Part shown: positions 34,373 to 47,200 of the stretch, in pieces
How positions within the stretch are numbered: the stretch's first letter is position 1
How the letters are laid out: every line of letters begins with the position of its first letter
Assembly: GCA_963682055.1 (NCBI GenBank)
Contig: OY821740.1
Coordinates: 42,924,795 to 42,988,794, forward strand
DNA from: Primula veris
Lineage: Eukaryota > Streptophyta > Magnoliopsida > Ericales > Primulaceae
Direction of reading: 5' to 3'
DNA: 64,000 nucleotides
Program-made: the position numbers and the translations under genes
The notes under the pieces: generated by a model
Told to the model about the DNA's origin: nothing
Seen by the model: the letters and a program-made list of their open reading frames with translations, nothing else
Databases searched by the model: none

Positions 34373-34975
34373 TTGAACATTAATCAATTTACAATCACAA
34401 AGCCAATGAGAATTTGATGCTCAACATAAAAAAAGCAATCCAAATACTTGAGTGTGAAAGGTACCATTCGCAAATCATTGGCTTTAAAAAGAAAAGGTTC
34501 GATAATACCCTGTTTTAAAACCTAGATTAAAAGAAATGACAAAAATGAAAGAGCAACGGACAGACAGGCAATGAAGTTGCCAAAGTTCTACATTTGGCTG
34601 TCAGATCAATTCAACAACCAAAACATAGCTGTAGGGAACCAAAAGGAAAAAAGAAAGACCCAGGGTTATGAGTTACTTATGAAAGCTCAAGAGGTGGATG
34701 AAAATCCAACGCGTGACATGTTTAACTTCAGTGGCAGAAGTTAATTTATGACGTAAACCCTCAGCCTTTCTTCGTGACTATGCACAAAAGAAGCTTAGAG
34801 AAAATGAAAAAGATATATTGATAAATATTGCTGAGTTATTATAAAGAATTCTGACTATGCACGAAACAAATTTGGAAAAGAAAATATAATAAAAAATCTC
34901 AACTTTGTTGTGCTACAATTTCTACTGCTACAAAGAATTTCTATAAAAATGGAATAAATTGCAAGAACATTGCAA
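34373..34975. other. Short stretch between THG1 and its partial duplicate
   Basis: About 600 bp, AT-rich, including the THG1 3' UTR on the minus strand. No gene. Confidence 0.5.
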
Positions 34976-37900
34976 CTAGAGCTCCTCATTAAGAAGAATA
35001 TGCTGGTGCGCATCCCAAAAATTCTGCTCAATTATGTCACAATGTTCCATTACTAGTTTTTTCCGAAAATTGTGATTACTTGCCACTGTTTCATCTTCCA
35101 GCTCTTTTTTCCTCTTCCGAGGACTGTCAATGTGTGCAACTGTCCCGCCTTTCTGTACCATTGAACGTAAAAAGGAAAATTAGAATACAAAGAACTGGCA
35201 CAAATGAGTTTCTTAAGTATATATTGCAGACCAAGTGTAGGCAAAAGCTTCCTTTTTCAACAACATTCTCAAAAGCTTTGACTTCATATTAATATGATCC
35301 TATCACATTATGCCGTATGCCGGTATATAAAGTTCAAGATATATTACCTCTCAAAATAATAAAATTTAGAGCACACATCAGTATAATCTAATGGCAATTC
35401 GTGTCGAGGGTTCAAATCCAGTGGTTTTTCTTTAACTCACGGAGATTGTATTTTTATTTATACCATAGATGTGGAGCTTACATTGGTAAGCATATGCGTG
35501 GATAAAATAAATCATTATCTAAAGCTTATAGCGTGAAGAAAACAATATATAGCCCAAAAAAACCAAACAAGTAATACCAGTAAGGTCTAAGGAGCCAATT
35601 ATAGAATAAATCTATGAATATCTAAAAATATTGCAACAAAAGAACTTGTTTGTCATATTTTTGGAACAAAAACAACAAAAAGGAGCATAAAAGGGGGAAC
35701 AAGTAAGGGGGCATAATATCTTACTCGTTCGAAAGGCTTGTTAAAACATACACTCGCTCGTTCTAAAGGCTTGTTAAAACATACAAGCTGGCTTATCTGA
35801 GGCAGCCTACAAAAACTGGTTTTAAATAGGTTTCCAGGTCGAAACAAACAAGCCCAACTTCTTAGCTAGCCAACCGAATACAATGCAACTTATAAGCGGA
35901 GGTAAATCAGTTGAGCTTAAAAGCTCTAACCAAAAAAGTCCTAAATCTGAATAATGAAAAGGGTTATGTGCCCATTTCTTCGCCAAACATCATGGCCAGG
36001 TCAGGTCTGAGGAAGTGTATGGGTCACACTGTTAAGAGAATAAATGTGAATATTAACGAAGAAAATAGGAAATGGTAACCAAAAATACCATGTCCCAGAA
36101 GATGGATGATCCATAACGAAACATAATTGGTAGTTTATAGTAATCAATCCCAAATTGGTTGGCAAGCAGTTCATTCTTTTGTTCAGTTTGAGTACCCTGC
36201 AAATGGAACAAAGGCTGCAGCTAATAAAACATTTCTCACCTGTAGCTTTTCGGAACATAGTTAAAAGGGGTTTGAGTTACTTTGCTAAAGAAACATGATT
36301 GGTTATTGAAAATGATAAAGAAAACAATTAAAAATTCTTCTAGACTGAATGTTTCATGTGGGTTGAAACTAAAACCACAATAATAAAAAATCTACATTAA
36401 TCACTTATTGGACAAAGAAGTAAAAGAAAAGCTAGGTGTGGGTTTCTCATTTAAAAAATCAAAGGTAAAAATTGTGGTGTCTAACACTAAAAAGGGATAG
36501 AAGTTCAACATAACAGAATATAAAAACCTTTAAATGGTCCTGTGCTTCTCTTCTGCTCTTGCCAGATTTTACCAGCATCCAGAAACAAGTATTATACTGG
36601 TTATTAATATGACCTACAATCCAAAAAGAAAGCGAAGTGTTGAGTTTAAATATATTGTATAATGCCAATTCAGAGCTTACAAGGAAAATACAACTGCAGC
36701 TCATCTGTTAAGGGATACGTACAATCGACATTTCTCCAAGCTAAATAATCTCTCACTATTTTTTGTGATGGATAGCATATAGCCCTCCCGTCGAAACATG
36801 GAGAGTACTTCAACTCTTTATTAGGGAAGAAATTTTTCCAATTCATCGTATAAACCGAGGAGAACAAGGAAACAATGGCAGAGACGATTGCGCTGCAAGT
36901 TGATTACGACAGAAAGTATTAAGCAAAAATTCATTTGGTTATTACAAACTCAGTCTATAGTAAGTACACGGAAATAAAATGTCACCTTTAATGTTTTCTG
37001 ACATAACAAAACAAGATACTTCAATGATTCCTTTATAACAACATATTTTTAAAAAGGGATGAGATGATAGAAAAAAAAAACCTTCTACGCCTCTGATAAA
37101 ACTGAGTCTCTTTCTTCAAGACAAAGCTGAAAGAAAAATATAACATCATAAATTGGATGAAATGACAAGGTAAAATGGTGAATACACTAGAGAAAAAATA
37201 GGACCTGTACTCATCACTGACACCATAAGAGAAAGTTATTTCTTGAAACTCATTCATCACAGCCACTGCACATGAATTCATAAGTTTCAAAGCCAGCTCA
37301 TCATTTGGCTTCTCAAATTCATGAACGTCGGAAAATCTGCCAATATTCATATTACTCAATTACTAATAACAAAGTTTAAGTTAAAGTTTATAACATATAA
37401 AGATAATTAAAAATAAATGGAAGCAGAAGAGAATACTCGTGGAAGTGACAGCCGTCGATCCGAACCACAATCCAAGTAGAAGGTATCAACTTTTCCTCAA
37501 ACAGAAAGGATTTTATATATGCCGGTTTGACTTTATTGATATCCTTTTGAAAACTACCAAGATCTTTCACAAGTAATAATTGCTCGTTCCAAAAACTTTT
37601 TGTGGCTATATTTCTAAAGTGAACTAATTTTACGCTTTCCCGCAGTCTGCTTATGGGAATCCCATTATCATTATACTTCACAATTGTCTCCACCTATATG
37701 AAATTGGTAAGGCCATCAGTGTGATGATTTAGAAACTATTGGTATTGGGAGGATCCAAAGTTGAACCGAGATGTCAAATGGGAAAACTTTGTTATAAATT
37801 ACAAAACAGAAATAAAGGAAAGTTAAGGAAAATATATAGACACACATTTAGATACGACAAAACTATAGCAATATATAAAAAACTAAGTTATGAATGGAAA

Positions 37901-40900
37901 TAATGCAAACACAAAACTGTACCTAATCAACAATTCGACAAATTGATCTTACATTGATAAAGTTTACACTACCTAATCCTTATATAAGAAAATAAAATTG
38001 ACTTAAGGAACAGCTTTGAACTATGCTATCATCTCTGGATATGTGTGTGACTATCTCGGTGTAAGTTAATTTTTCATAAATAGATAAATTAGCAGATACC
38101 AATTGGAGGATCCAGCACGTATGTTAACCTTCTTTAAGGAGTGTGTGTTCGGCAAGGCACAGGAGACGTTTGTACTTCCTAAGTCTTTAAGGAAAGCAAA
38201 CTGAACTTAATAAACATCGGAGGAAAATGTCGCTTGGCTTTTCATGTTCAGTTTACTCTTTGTAGGAAGCACCCATTTTCAAGTACATATTTATAGCAAG
38301 AGAAAAGAGAGTCTACAATTCAGATTTTAAATAATTCTTGCTATGTGAAAAAAGCAAAAGTACGTCTTGGAGAATAAAAACAAGACAAATATAACAGTTT
38401 ATTCACTTAATTCTAGTTTTTCTAGCAAGCAACTTTTTCCAACAACACATATTAAGTAAGAGAAGAGAGCAGAAATCTAAGACCATAACTCCCAACTCTT
38501 CCAGGGGGATATAGAAAAAGTAAGTCTTTAAGAAAAAAACAGAGTAATGGTTGTAAATTGCAGTAACAATATATAAGAATTCTAAATTTACCAATGCAGA
38601 AAATGTAGCACACAAGATATCTTTAAAATGGCAAGCCTTATGGCAAATATTTTCCGCTATAAGAAATGTGATGCATGCCTTAAGTCTTTAATTTGAAAAA
38701 GTTGAAATATCTCCTATCAGAGATCATAGCTATCCCATGAACCCTCGTGTAAGTTATATCACAAAACTCAAGGACAAAAAGAAGACAAAAAGGCTACCTT
38801 TGTTCTAAGAAGACATGATCCTTGGCGGAACATGACAGGAAGTTCATTATAGTTTATTCCAAATTGTTGGAAAAGCAGCTCATGCTTCTCCTGTTTCTTA
38901 GTATCCTGCCCATGAATGGTATACATATCAGGGGAACAAGACCGTAATGTATAATAAAGAAATCAAATGTCATAGTTTTCTTTTATATTTAGAAAGGAAC
39001 TTTCTCCGTTCTTTTGGTAAACCATGCACATTGGTGCATCATTAAACTTCGCTTCATTAGCTTTGGCTGCTTTTTCAAACTTATATTAATTAAAGTATTA
39101 AACCCATTAACAAAGCTAATTATCTCCTGGTGCATATTGGCAGTGATGATTGTATTATAGCTGCATCATTAAACTTCGCTTCATTAGCTTTGGCTGCTTT
39201 TTCAAACTTATATTAATTAAAGTATTAAACCCATTTAACAAAGCTAATTATCTCCTGGTGCACATTGGCAGTGATGATTGTATTATAGCTGATGAGACTT
39301 AAAATGTAACTTGCCCATATAAAAGCTCCTTTGTCGTTAAAGCTAATATCACATTAAAGACTCAAGACTCTATGTAGGCTCATTAACTGTCAAGCCCAAC
39401 AATAAATGGGCCCACACGGCCCAAAACCCTTCCGCCTTAAGGAAATCATGAGCAATAGCCGAACGGCTCAAAGGAAGGCCGGACCACTTATGGAATTGGA
39501 TTTATGGTGACAAGATCATACGATTTGATTTTCTGCCTAATATCTTGAAGACACATCCAAATGGATCATCCTATCATAACTTGACACGTGGACAATTGTC
39601 TCCACTCATTGGCTATAAAAATATCTCATTGTAAAGAAGAAGAGTCATTCAAGAACAAAGAAATGAAGCAAATATACTACTTTTTATAATTTCCTCTTAC
39701 AAAGTAGTTTAGAGCTTTCTTATGCAGCTAAAAGCTTATCAATTATTTATAAACACTTTGAGTTGATTTTAGACTCATCAATAGCTTAATCCCAGTTCTG
39801 CTTCAGCATCTTCACAAGTAATAAAGCTGTTTTTCAAAAGATAAAGAACTCCTAGTGCACATTACTCAAAATGGGGAACTATACTACGAGATATCAAACT
39901 TATAAGTAAACAATATATCCATGTATTATATAACCTTCAAAATTTCGTCAGCTTCCTTTTCAGCCTTTCCAGACTTAACCAGCAAAGATGAACAAGTATC
40001 GTACAGGTTCTTATCATGACCTGCAAAACAGTTCTCATTTTTATAATTTTTCAAAAAAAACTTATTTGTTTATCACAGGTTGTAATAAAGAGGCACAGAA
40101 AAGATACATACATTCATTTTGTCTCCAAAAAAGGTATGCTTGAAGTACATCTGTTGACGCACATACTATGACTTGAGATTGAAATGAAGGGGTATATCTC
40201 GAAAAAAACTCAGGGAAATACTCTATCCATTTTGTGACATAAACAGATGTGAAGAAAGAAACAAGAAGGGACAGTATTTTGCTGCACATAAGAGTTTGAA
40301 ATTATTTACTTAAATGCATCTGGCTAAACAATCTAGAAAATGTAGCCGATAAAGAAAATGAAGCTATCGAAATAACATATGATTAAAATCCAGAGAAAAT
40401 ATTTTTGATTTCCCTTATAATTTCATTTTGGACGAGAATAGATCATTTCCAAATAATGTGTAGCATTACTTTACATTGTCAAAGAATAGATCATTTCCAA
40501 ATATGGTAATTTATAAATAGACCACGAATTTCAATGATTCGCTTGTAGAAATTAAATGGAAGTTCATTCAGAACAAAAAGTATATATTTTGAAAAGTAGC
40601 ATAGAAGAAATCACCTGGCACGCCTCTTGTAGAACGTGGACTCACTTTTCAACACAAAGCTGAAAGACATAATTTTGTTACTCAAGCCAGTGATATTACA
40701 TATATATGTAATTTAAGTAGGAAACAGATAAAGAGTTATACCTGTACTCATCACTAAATCCAAAACCGAACGATATATCAGGATACGCTTCCAAAATAGC
40801 AGTTGCGCATGAGTTCATCAGATTCGCGGCTTTCTTGTCATTTGATTTGTCAAACTGATGAGTATCAGAAAACCTATAAGATTTACACAAAATGGAACGC

Positions 40901-41960
40901 AATTGTTACATTATTTCAAATTGCTCTTATATCTAAGCTTTATGTCAGGTTCCTGCACTAATTTTCTTGTAATTTGTAAAAAAGAATCACTCCCTTACAC
41001 CACTACAGAGAATTTTTCAAGAAACTAGTAAGCTCTATGTGAGGTTTCTGAGTTCAAACTTTCTGGTAACTGATATACGGGTTTAGCACCTATCATAGCA
41101 TTATAGGAATATTTGAATGCCTAAGCTTTTTTGTCGCGTTCCTGAGTCAAAGTTTGCTGTAACCGGTCAAGCACAACAAATCTCATCATACAAACACATT
41201 TAAATTCTCTAAAGCATCAAGTAGAAGTTGTGTAAACGTAAAGTAAGCTTTATAAAACAAGTTCTCGCTTACATATGCATTTAGTTTCTTGGTGACTAAC
41301 AGCTTTATGTACTTTGTACACGTAGCACGAACCAAAAATATTAGCACAATGAGTTGTTCGGGGTCACAAATCTTGAACAATATGTCGATCGTTTTTCAAT
41401 TTTTTCCAACATTTAATGTACGAATTCATTTTACCCTTGGCCAGATACAAGAAGGCCAAGGCATTGCTAGATGGTTTATGTGCCTATCGACCAATTAAAT
41501 CTCTATAAAACAAATATAAATGTTATGAGTATTTCATGCCTTGTCAATGGCGTCAACATCCTTTTCCATCTGTAATATGAAAACAACCAATTTTTTCCAA
41601 GTCTTTCCCCTATCAACAAAAGTTCATTTTTTTCCAGTTTTTTTGGGTAATTCATTTTTTTTTTCCCATTTTGATGTAGAGATATAATTCTTATCTTTCC
41701 AAATATTTTTACACAATAGCGGGTTTCAATACTCATCGTAAGTGACTTTATACACATGCCATAAAGCAATTTATAATTACTGTACACAAAAAGGAAACAC
41801 TGTACAAATGTAGCAAACAATTACAGACGGTGATAATTATGTTCTTTGATAAGTACCTGCTAAACTCGCAAGCCTGGATACGAATGATGATGAGATTAGG
41901 CTCGAACACTTCATCGGCCACTTCGAATGACTTAACATACTCATATTTGCTGTTTGCCAT
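34976..41960 (-). CDS. THG1: tRNA-His guanylyltransferase, plant tandem-domain type
   Basis: Thirteen coding exons on the minus strand: 41857-41960, 40742-40873, 40615-40659, 40112-40281, 39935-40020, 38798-38905, 37437-37693, 37205-37336, 37082-37126, 36723-36892, 36528-36613, 36089-36196, 34976-35152. All junctions are GT-AG and the phases give 1620 bp, 539 residues. The enzyme adds G at position -1 of tRNA-His. Plant forms are two fused Thg1 domains, here residues about 1-215 and 280-481; exon sizes 132, 45, 170, 86 and 108 bp recur identically in both halves. The C-terminal half keeps RIDG (293-296), KPND, SDEY (341-344) and HINNQYN. The N-terminal half has RIQA (27-30) instead of the metal-binding RIDG and HDKNLYD for HINNxYN, but keeps SDEY (75-78). 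Probably active through the second domain. Confidence 0.95.
35153..36088 (-). other. THG1 last intron
   Basis: 936-bp intron before the final exon. It contains a segment with GAGGGTTCAAATCCAG (about 35405) that resembles a tRNA/SINE B-box, without other support. Confidence 0.5.
39035..39300. repeat. Two-copy 137-bp tandem repeat in THG1 intron 5
   Basis: Units begin TGCATCATTAAACTTCGCTT at 39035 and 39172. The end of each unit (CTCCTGGTGCA.ATTGGCAG) is the sequence at which the 1.63-kb duplication begins (39247), so this repeat may have helped form it. Confidence 0.85.
39247..40875 (-). repeat. Source copy of the 1.63-kb THG1 direct duplication
   Basis: Matches 32743-34372. Includes exons 2-5 of the active THG1 gene and LTR-like sequence in intron 5. 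The two copies lie 4.9 kb apart in the same orientation. Confidence 0.9.
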
Positions 41961-42192
41961 ATTACACTGTCACAAATATCTATACATAAACGTGTATTGT
42001 TGTGGGGAAACGGGTATTATTCAGAGTTACAGCTCCTCAAAAAATCTAATTATTTCAATTAACCAGCTTGGACTCTTGCTTCAGATGACCAAACATGTAT
42101 TTTTCGCAAAAGTAGCCTCTCAGTCGCTGCAAAAACACAGATGAATAAGTAGATGATTGATCACCTCAAGTAACAAACACAATTTCACTTAC

Positions 42193-42265
42193 AAGATGTC
42201 AAGAACACTCTACGTATCATTCGATTCCCTCTAGATTTTGATCAAATTGTATCTTTGGCCAAATT
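42193..42265 (-). other. Candidate non-coding leader exon of THG1
   Basis: On the minus strand a CTTTTTCAG acceptor and a CATCTT/GTAAGT donor enclose 73 bp. A further acceptor (TTTGTGACAG) stands directly before the start codon at 41960. Together with the RPS28-like leader exon at 43786-43816 they would form a spliced 5' leader. Predicted from splice motifs only. Confidence 0.45.
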
Positions 42266-42302
42266 CTGAAAAAGAAAAGAAAGATATTGATACACAGCCT
42301 TT

Positions 42303-43816
42303 AAAATAAAAAACTAATTTCTGAGCAAGTTTAAAAACTTTTTCTAAAGCATGTGAGAATCAAAGAACCGAACGGACCAAGCTGGTGATAGATTAAAACC
42401 TACAAATAGGCGTTCTCCTAAACCTACCAGTAACGACTACAAATTAATCATTAAAACTGTTATAGGCCATGAGTTTTTCAAAAAAAAAATCCTCCAGTAA
42501 ATGCTTATAATGAAGATTTTTAAGATTCAGTATTTGGAAACTGAAGGAATCAGAACAGTGGTTTTTATATGCATCGTAAAGTCATACCAAAAGACATCGC
42601 AAGTCCTCCTCATACTGTGAATTATACCACTTAGATTCCTAAATAAACATATTTTGTTTATTGGGGTTTTAATTTGGCTACAACTTTTTAAGCAAGCCTG
42701 AGAAATAAAAACCAATTTTTTCATACTAAAAATTCCAGCGTTTAATGACACTAAAAAAAGATATACAAGGTCAACCAAAGTTTGTTGAAGTAATAAGCAA
42801 TTAAGCTACAAAACAAACTTCAAAGTTGCAATAAAATGCCTTAAAACCTCTAACATCGGATATCAAAGCACACCCCTATCAGTTCATATTATAGTTTAAG
42901 ATTTCGAATATGCACTTGTTAACGCTGTTACATCCTTGTCAATTCAAAGATTAATTTTCAATAAGCTTAATTATGCTTTGACCAGAGGCATAAAGTCTAC
43001 ATGTAGATTAAAACAATTTGATTTCAAATAAAAAATTTCAATCAAATCCCTCAAAATTGCAGAGGATTTTGGTAACATACGACATTGTCAGCATCTCCCA
43101 TCAACCATTTTCACCCTTGATTAGTGAAACTATATAACGAATCCAAAATATAAACATATTCAAGTTAACCTGGTTACTTTGGCACTCTTTATTCTTGGTG
43201 CATGTTTGGCAACAACTTTTTTTCTTAGCCTATTTAGCTTATTATTACAAAAACCATGAGTGTTTGGCATGTCAGGTTTTGTAGCCTTTAAAAAGCTAAA
43301 AAGGCTCAAAAGAAGAGAAACTAGGAATTTGCTGATTTTTTTTAGCCTTGTCACATTAGCTTTCTAAAAACAAAAACTTTCTAATAGAATGTGTTTTTAT
43401 ATTCCCAACTCAATTATAAGTTAAAATAGGTGATCAATGACTTATCAATAAAAAAAAGACTAATGCCAAACACCACACTGCAATTTTTTTAAGCTAGCTT
43501 ATTTTTCGTTGCTTTTAAAAACAACTTTACAAACGCCAGATCAGACAAATTATATAATAAAACAACATATAAATTAAGAACCTAAACATAATCAAGCACA
43601 TACAAATCATCATCAGACTAATTTTAAAACAAACTTAAAAATCAAGCACTGCGATGTGACAAAATCCTACACATAGCTAATTATAAAAATAAAACTGATT
43701 GCTATGAAAAACGTTAAGATCTAATTATAGACTAAATGAATTTCAGTATATAAAGCGAAGAAGAGAAAAGTGTTACAATAGGAACCTGTTGAAGAGAGAG
43801 AAAGAAAGAGACGGCT
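42303..43816 (-). repeat. Inverted copy of the RPS28 leader exon and part of its first intron
   Basis: Reverse complement of 51340-52857. It includes the leader exon end (TCTTCAACAG, exon edge at 43786), its GT donor, the MITE-like repeat of the intron and further intron sequence. RPS28 coding sequence is not included. In this orientation it reads toward THG1. Confidence 0.9.
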
Positions 43817-44210
43817 TATCAGTTCAGTTCATTTATTGAACACTGTTCATCGAGTATTAGCCGATACAAACACGAATTTTTTTACCAACAACTCATCTCT
43901 TATCGCCTTGGACCAGAGCATGAATATGACTTAGTAGTTGGATAAGAAAAAAGAAAATAAAACAGCTTATAGGCAAAGTTGAAAGTAAAAAATGAAAATA
44001 GGTGTAAGATTTATTAACTTAACGGTGCTTTACGATATTATTTAAACATATAGGAAGTTAATTGTAATTTAGGCAAACATTAAACACCATATAAATTGGC
44101 CTTTATTCAATAAAGCCTGAAAACCCTAAATAAACCCTAGAGACAGAAGAGAGAGACAGAAGAGAGTTACCCAGAGAGAGAGAGAGAGAGAGAGAGTTAC
44201 CCAGAGAGAG
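43817..44210. promoter_or_regulatory. Divergent promoter region between THG1 and RPAC1, with telo boxes
   Basis: Less than 400 bp separate the RPS28-like leader exon (minus) and the RPAC1 start (plus). Two AAACCCTA telo boxes lie at 44121-44128 and 44132-44139, followed by a GA-rich leader (about 44146-44210). Telo boxes are common in plant translation and polymerase genes. Sharing of the region by both genes is inferred. Confidence 0.6.
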
Positions 44211-47200
44211 ATGCCAGGGAAGACACCAATATGGGAATTGTCAGATGTAACAAATGAGAAGCTTCCAGAAGATTCTGAACTCCGCAGAACCAAAGTTTTT
44301 TGCAACAAAGATGCTCCTGCTCATGTATATATATATATATATATTACTTATTATATTTATTTATATATATACCTCTCTATTCATATTTGTATATGTACCA
44401 GTACAACTATATTTATATTTGTATGTGTACACTTATTAGAGTCAGGATCCTCTTCCCCCTCTTTCGCCCCCCTAAAACTATGTTTAGGCCAAGATTATGT
44501 CCATTTTTTATGAAATTTGTCTACAATATATTGTGTAAGTTTATAATGTACGAAAAAAGTTGGGAAATTTTGAAATTTAAGCGAAAAAAGCTAAGGGGGA
44601 ACGAAAGAGGGGACGGAGAATCCCGACTCCACTTGTTAACTCACCACAGGGCTGATAGATACGAGTTTTACCTTTTTTTAGTAGTATTATTATGTTGAGC
44701 TTGTAGTTCTAGACTTCTGGGTTTGATTTTATGTATGTATTGTAGGACAGGGACGTACAAAATCTGTGATTGTCATATTTTTTTAATGCAAGATCAAAGA
44801 AAACTTATACTATTTATATTAGTATATGTACACTTATTAACTAGCTGCAGAGCTGGTAGATACAAGTTTTACCTTTTTTTAGTAGGATTATTGTGTTAAA
44901 CTTGTAGTTATAGACTTTGGGTTTGTTTTGATGTATAGGGAAATTATAGAAAATCAGTGAACTGTCATAATTTGTAGATGCAAAATCATAGAATACTTTG
45001 AAAAATGTACTCTGTGCATGTTTGGCAACAACTTTTTCTCCAAGCTTCTTTAGCTTTTTGTTTAAAAAAATCCACGAGTGTTTGGTATGTGAGTTTTTAT
45101 TAACTTTTGAAAAACTAGCTTTTGGTTCAGAAAAGCTCAAACGCAGATAAGCTAGGAAATTTGTGCTTTTTTTAGCTTTTTCTCTTAGCTTTTTGTTCTA
45201 AAAAAACTTATAAGTTTTTGCTATGTGAGCTTTTTTAACTCTTGAAAAACTAGATTTTGGGTCAAAAAAAGCTCAAAAGCAGATAAGCTAAGAAATTTGT
45301 GATTTTTTTTAGCCTTTTCACATTAAATTTTTAAAAACAAAAACTTTCTAATAGAATGTTTTTATATTTACAACTCAGTTATAATAAGCGAGTTAAAATA
45401 CGCGACCAATGACTTCTCAATAAAAATAAGTTACAAGTCACTTATGAGTAAAAAAGTTACAGTGGTACCAAACATTCAGTGCAACTTTTTTTAGCGAGGT
45501 TTTTTCTTGTTTCCTTTAGAAAGCAGTTTTTGACCAAAAATCTTATGCCAAACGGGCCCATAATTCTTCAGTGTTTTCCATTCTGTTTCTTTATGCGGTG
45601 TAGTTTGCAGCTGTGGAATAGTTTGATTTAAGATGAAGTTATGGTCTTAAAGCTTCTAACTTTTTCATACCAAAGCCTGTCCAGCATTTAACAAAGGAAT
45701 TTAGCTTAAAAGCTGCAACATTAATACCAAACAATTCGTTTTTATTTTATTTTTTTCCTGATTATTCATCTGAAGGAAGTTCGTGTTTAGGAATTAATAT
45801 TCTTGTGGTCAAATAATTTGATTTGTGGCTGATGTGTTTTTGGTTTCTTTTATTGTTATGATTGAAGACGGCGAGTGTAAAATATGGTGGTTCCTATGCA
45901 TCATCAGGAGTTGACAACAGCTTGACATTGGAAAAATTTCGTGAGAATTTTAAAATTGAAGTGAAACATCTGGACCAAGATTATATAGAATTCGAGATGG
46001 TCGGCATTGATGCTTCAATTGCTAATGCCTTCCGAAGGATCCTCATAGCTGAGGTATTTCCGAATTCAAAATTTTTAATTGCTTTTATTTGTATGGCAAA
46101 TTATTCCTTTTTTTTTTTTACGTCGAATCATTTATTCATATGAATTTCCTTCACAAGGCAGTATGCTGGTTTTGGACATTGCTGTTCAATTTACAGTGAC
46201 TAATGAACTTGCTTTTTATCCTTTGGATTCATACATGAACTTGCTTTACACATGGGTATGTTTTATTTCACAGTTCTATTGAACTTCACAATTTATAGAT
46301 TGATCCTAACACAGTCGAACAATTAATACCTGAGCTGTTAAATATCATGATTTTGTCACCAATCACACAAAATCTCACTATTATTACACCAACCTATCAA
46401 CTCGCCAGTGATTTAAATATTATAAATATCTCTGATGTGCTAATTCTTTGATCTTGTTCAAACCGATGTTCAGTATAATGCGTGATCGAATTGTTAGTTC
46501 ATTCATTAATGCGTCTGAGTTTAAATCTTAACACATGTGTCATGATTGTTCGTTTTTATGTTGATTGGTGTCTAAATTGTGAAATTAAATAGTATGGATA
46601 CTGACTGTAAGGAACTGGTAGGTTTGTGTGTGAAAGTGATATTACTTCGATCTATATATGATAATATTTGTACATATCATTGCTGTTTCCAAATACATGT
46701 TCAGATTATATGACCATTCTAAGTGATTCATGTATATGTTATAGGCTTATAGCTAATCTTATAAATTTTACTCTGCGTGTAGCTTCCTACTATGGCTATT
46801 GACAAGGTCTTTATGAGATACAATAATTCAATAATACAAGATGAGGTACTTGCTCACAGATTGGGACTCGTCCCCCTAAAGGTTGATCCGAGATTGTTCG
46901 AGTATTTGTCAGGTCTTCTTTTTTTCTTTCAAAATTCAAATTTAGGCGTTGTTTGGTTGTGGCTTGGGTTTTGATTTTTTGCTTAAAAGTAGTTGTAGGT
47001 TGACTATCCAAATACTGATCTGTTTCGGGGTTCTCCCCACCTAGAAGGGTCATAAACTTTGGGCTGGACGAACCGTGTTTGTTTTTCTCAACTTCAAAAG
47101 GTCCAGCTTATATGTTTAGCAGCTGCAGCCAAACAAACATTTAGGTTCAGTAATATGGACTTCCAAAAGAGACGAAAATATTTGAATTTCATTTTTTTAT

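Noticed and set aside
35385..35440. GAGGGTTCAAATCCAG in the last THG1 intron, resembling a tRNA B box
   Set aside because: No cloverleaf can be drawn around it. Possibly a SINE relic.
41186..42144. Several open frames in the first THG1 intron and opposite exon 1
   Set aside because: Intronic or antisense to the THG1 start exon and without family resemblance.
43160..43354. 64-residue frame seen both here and at 51802-51996
   Set aside because: It is the translation of the MITE-like repeat in the RPS28 intron and its inverted copy; the match reflects duplication of DNA, not a protein family.
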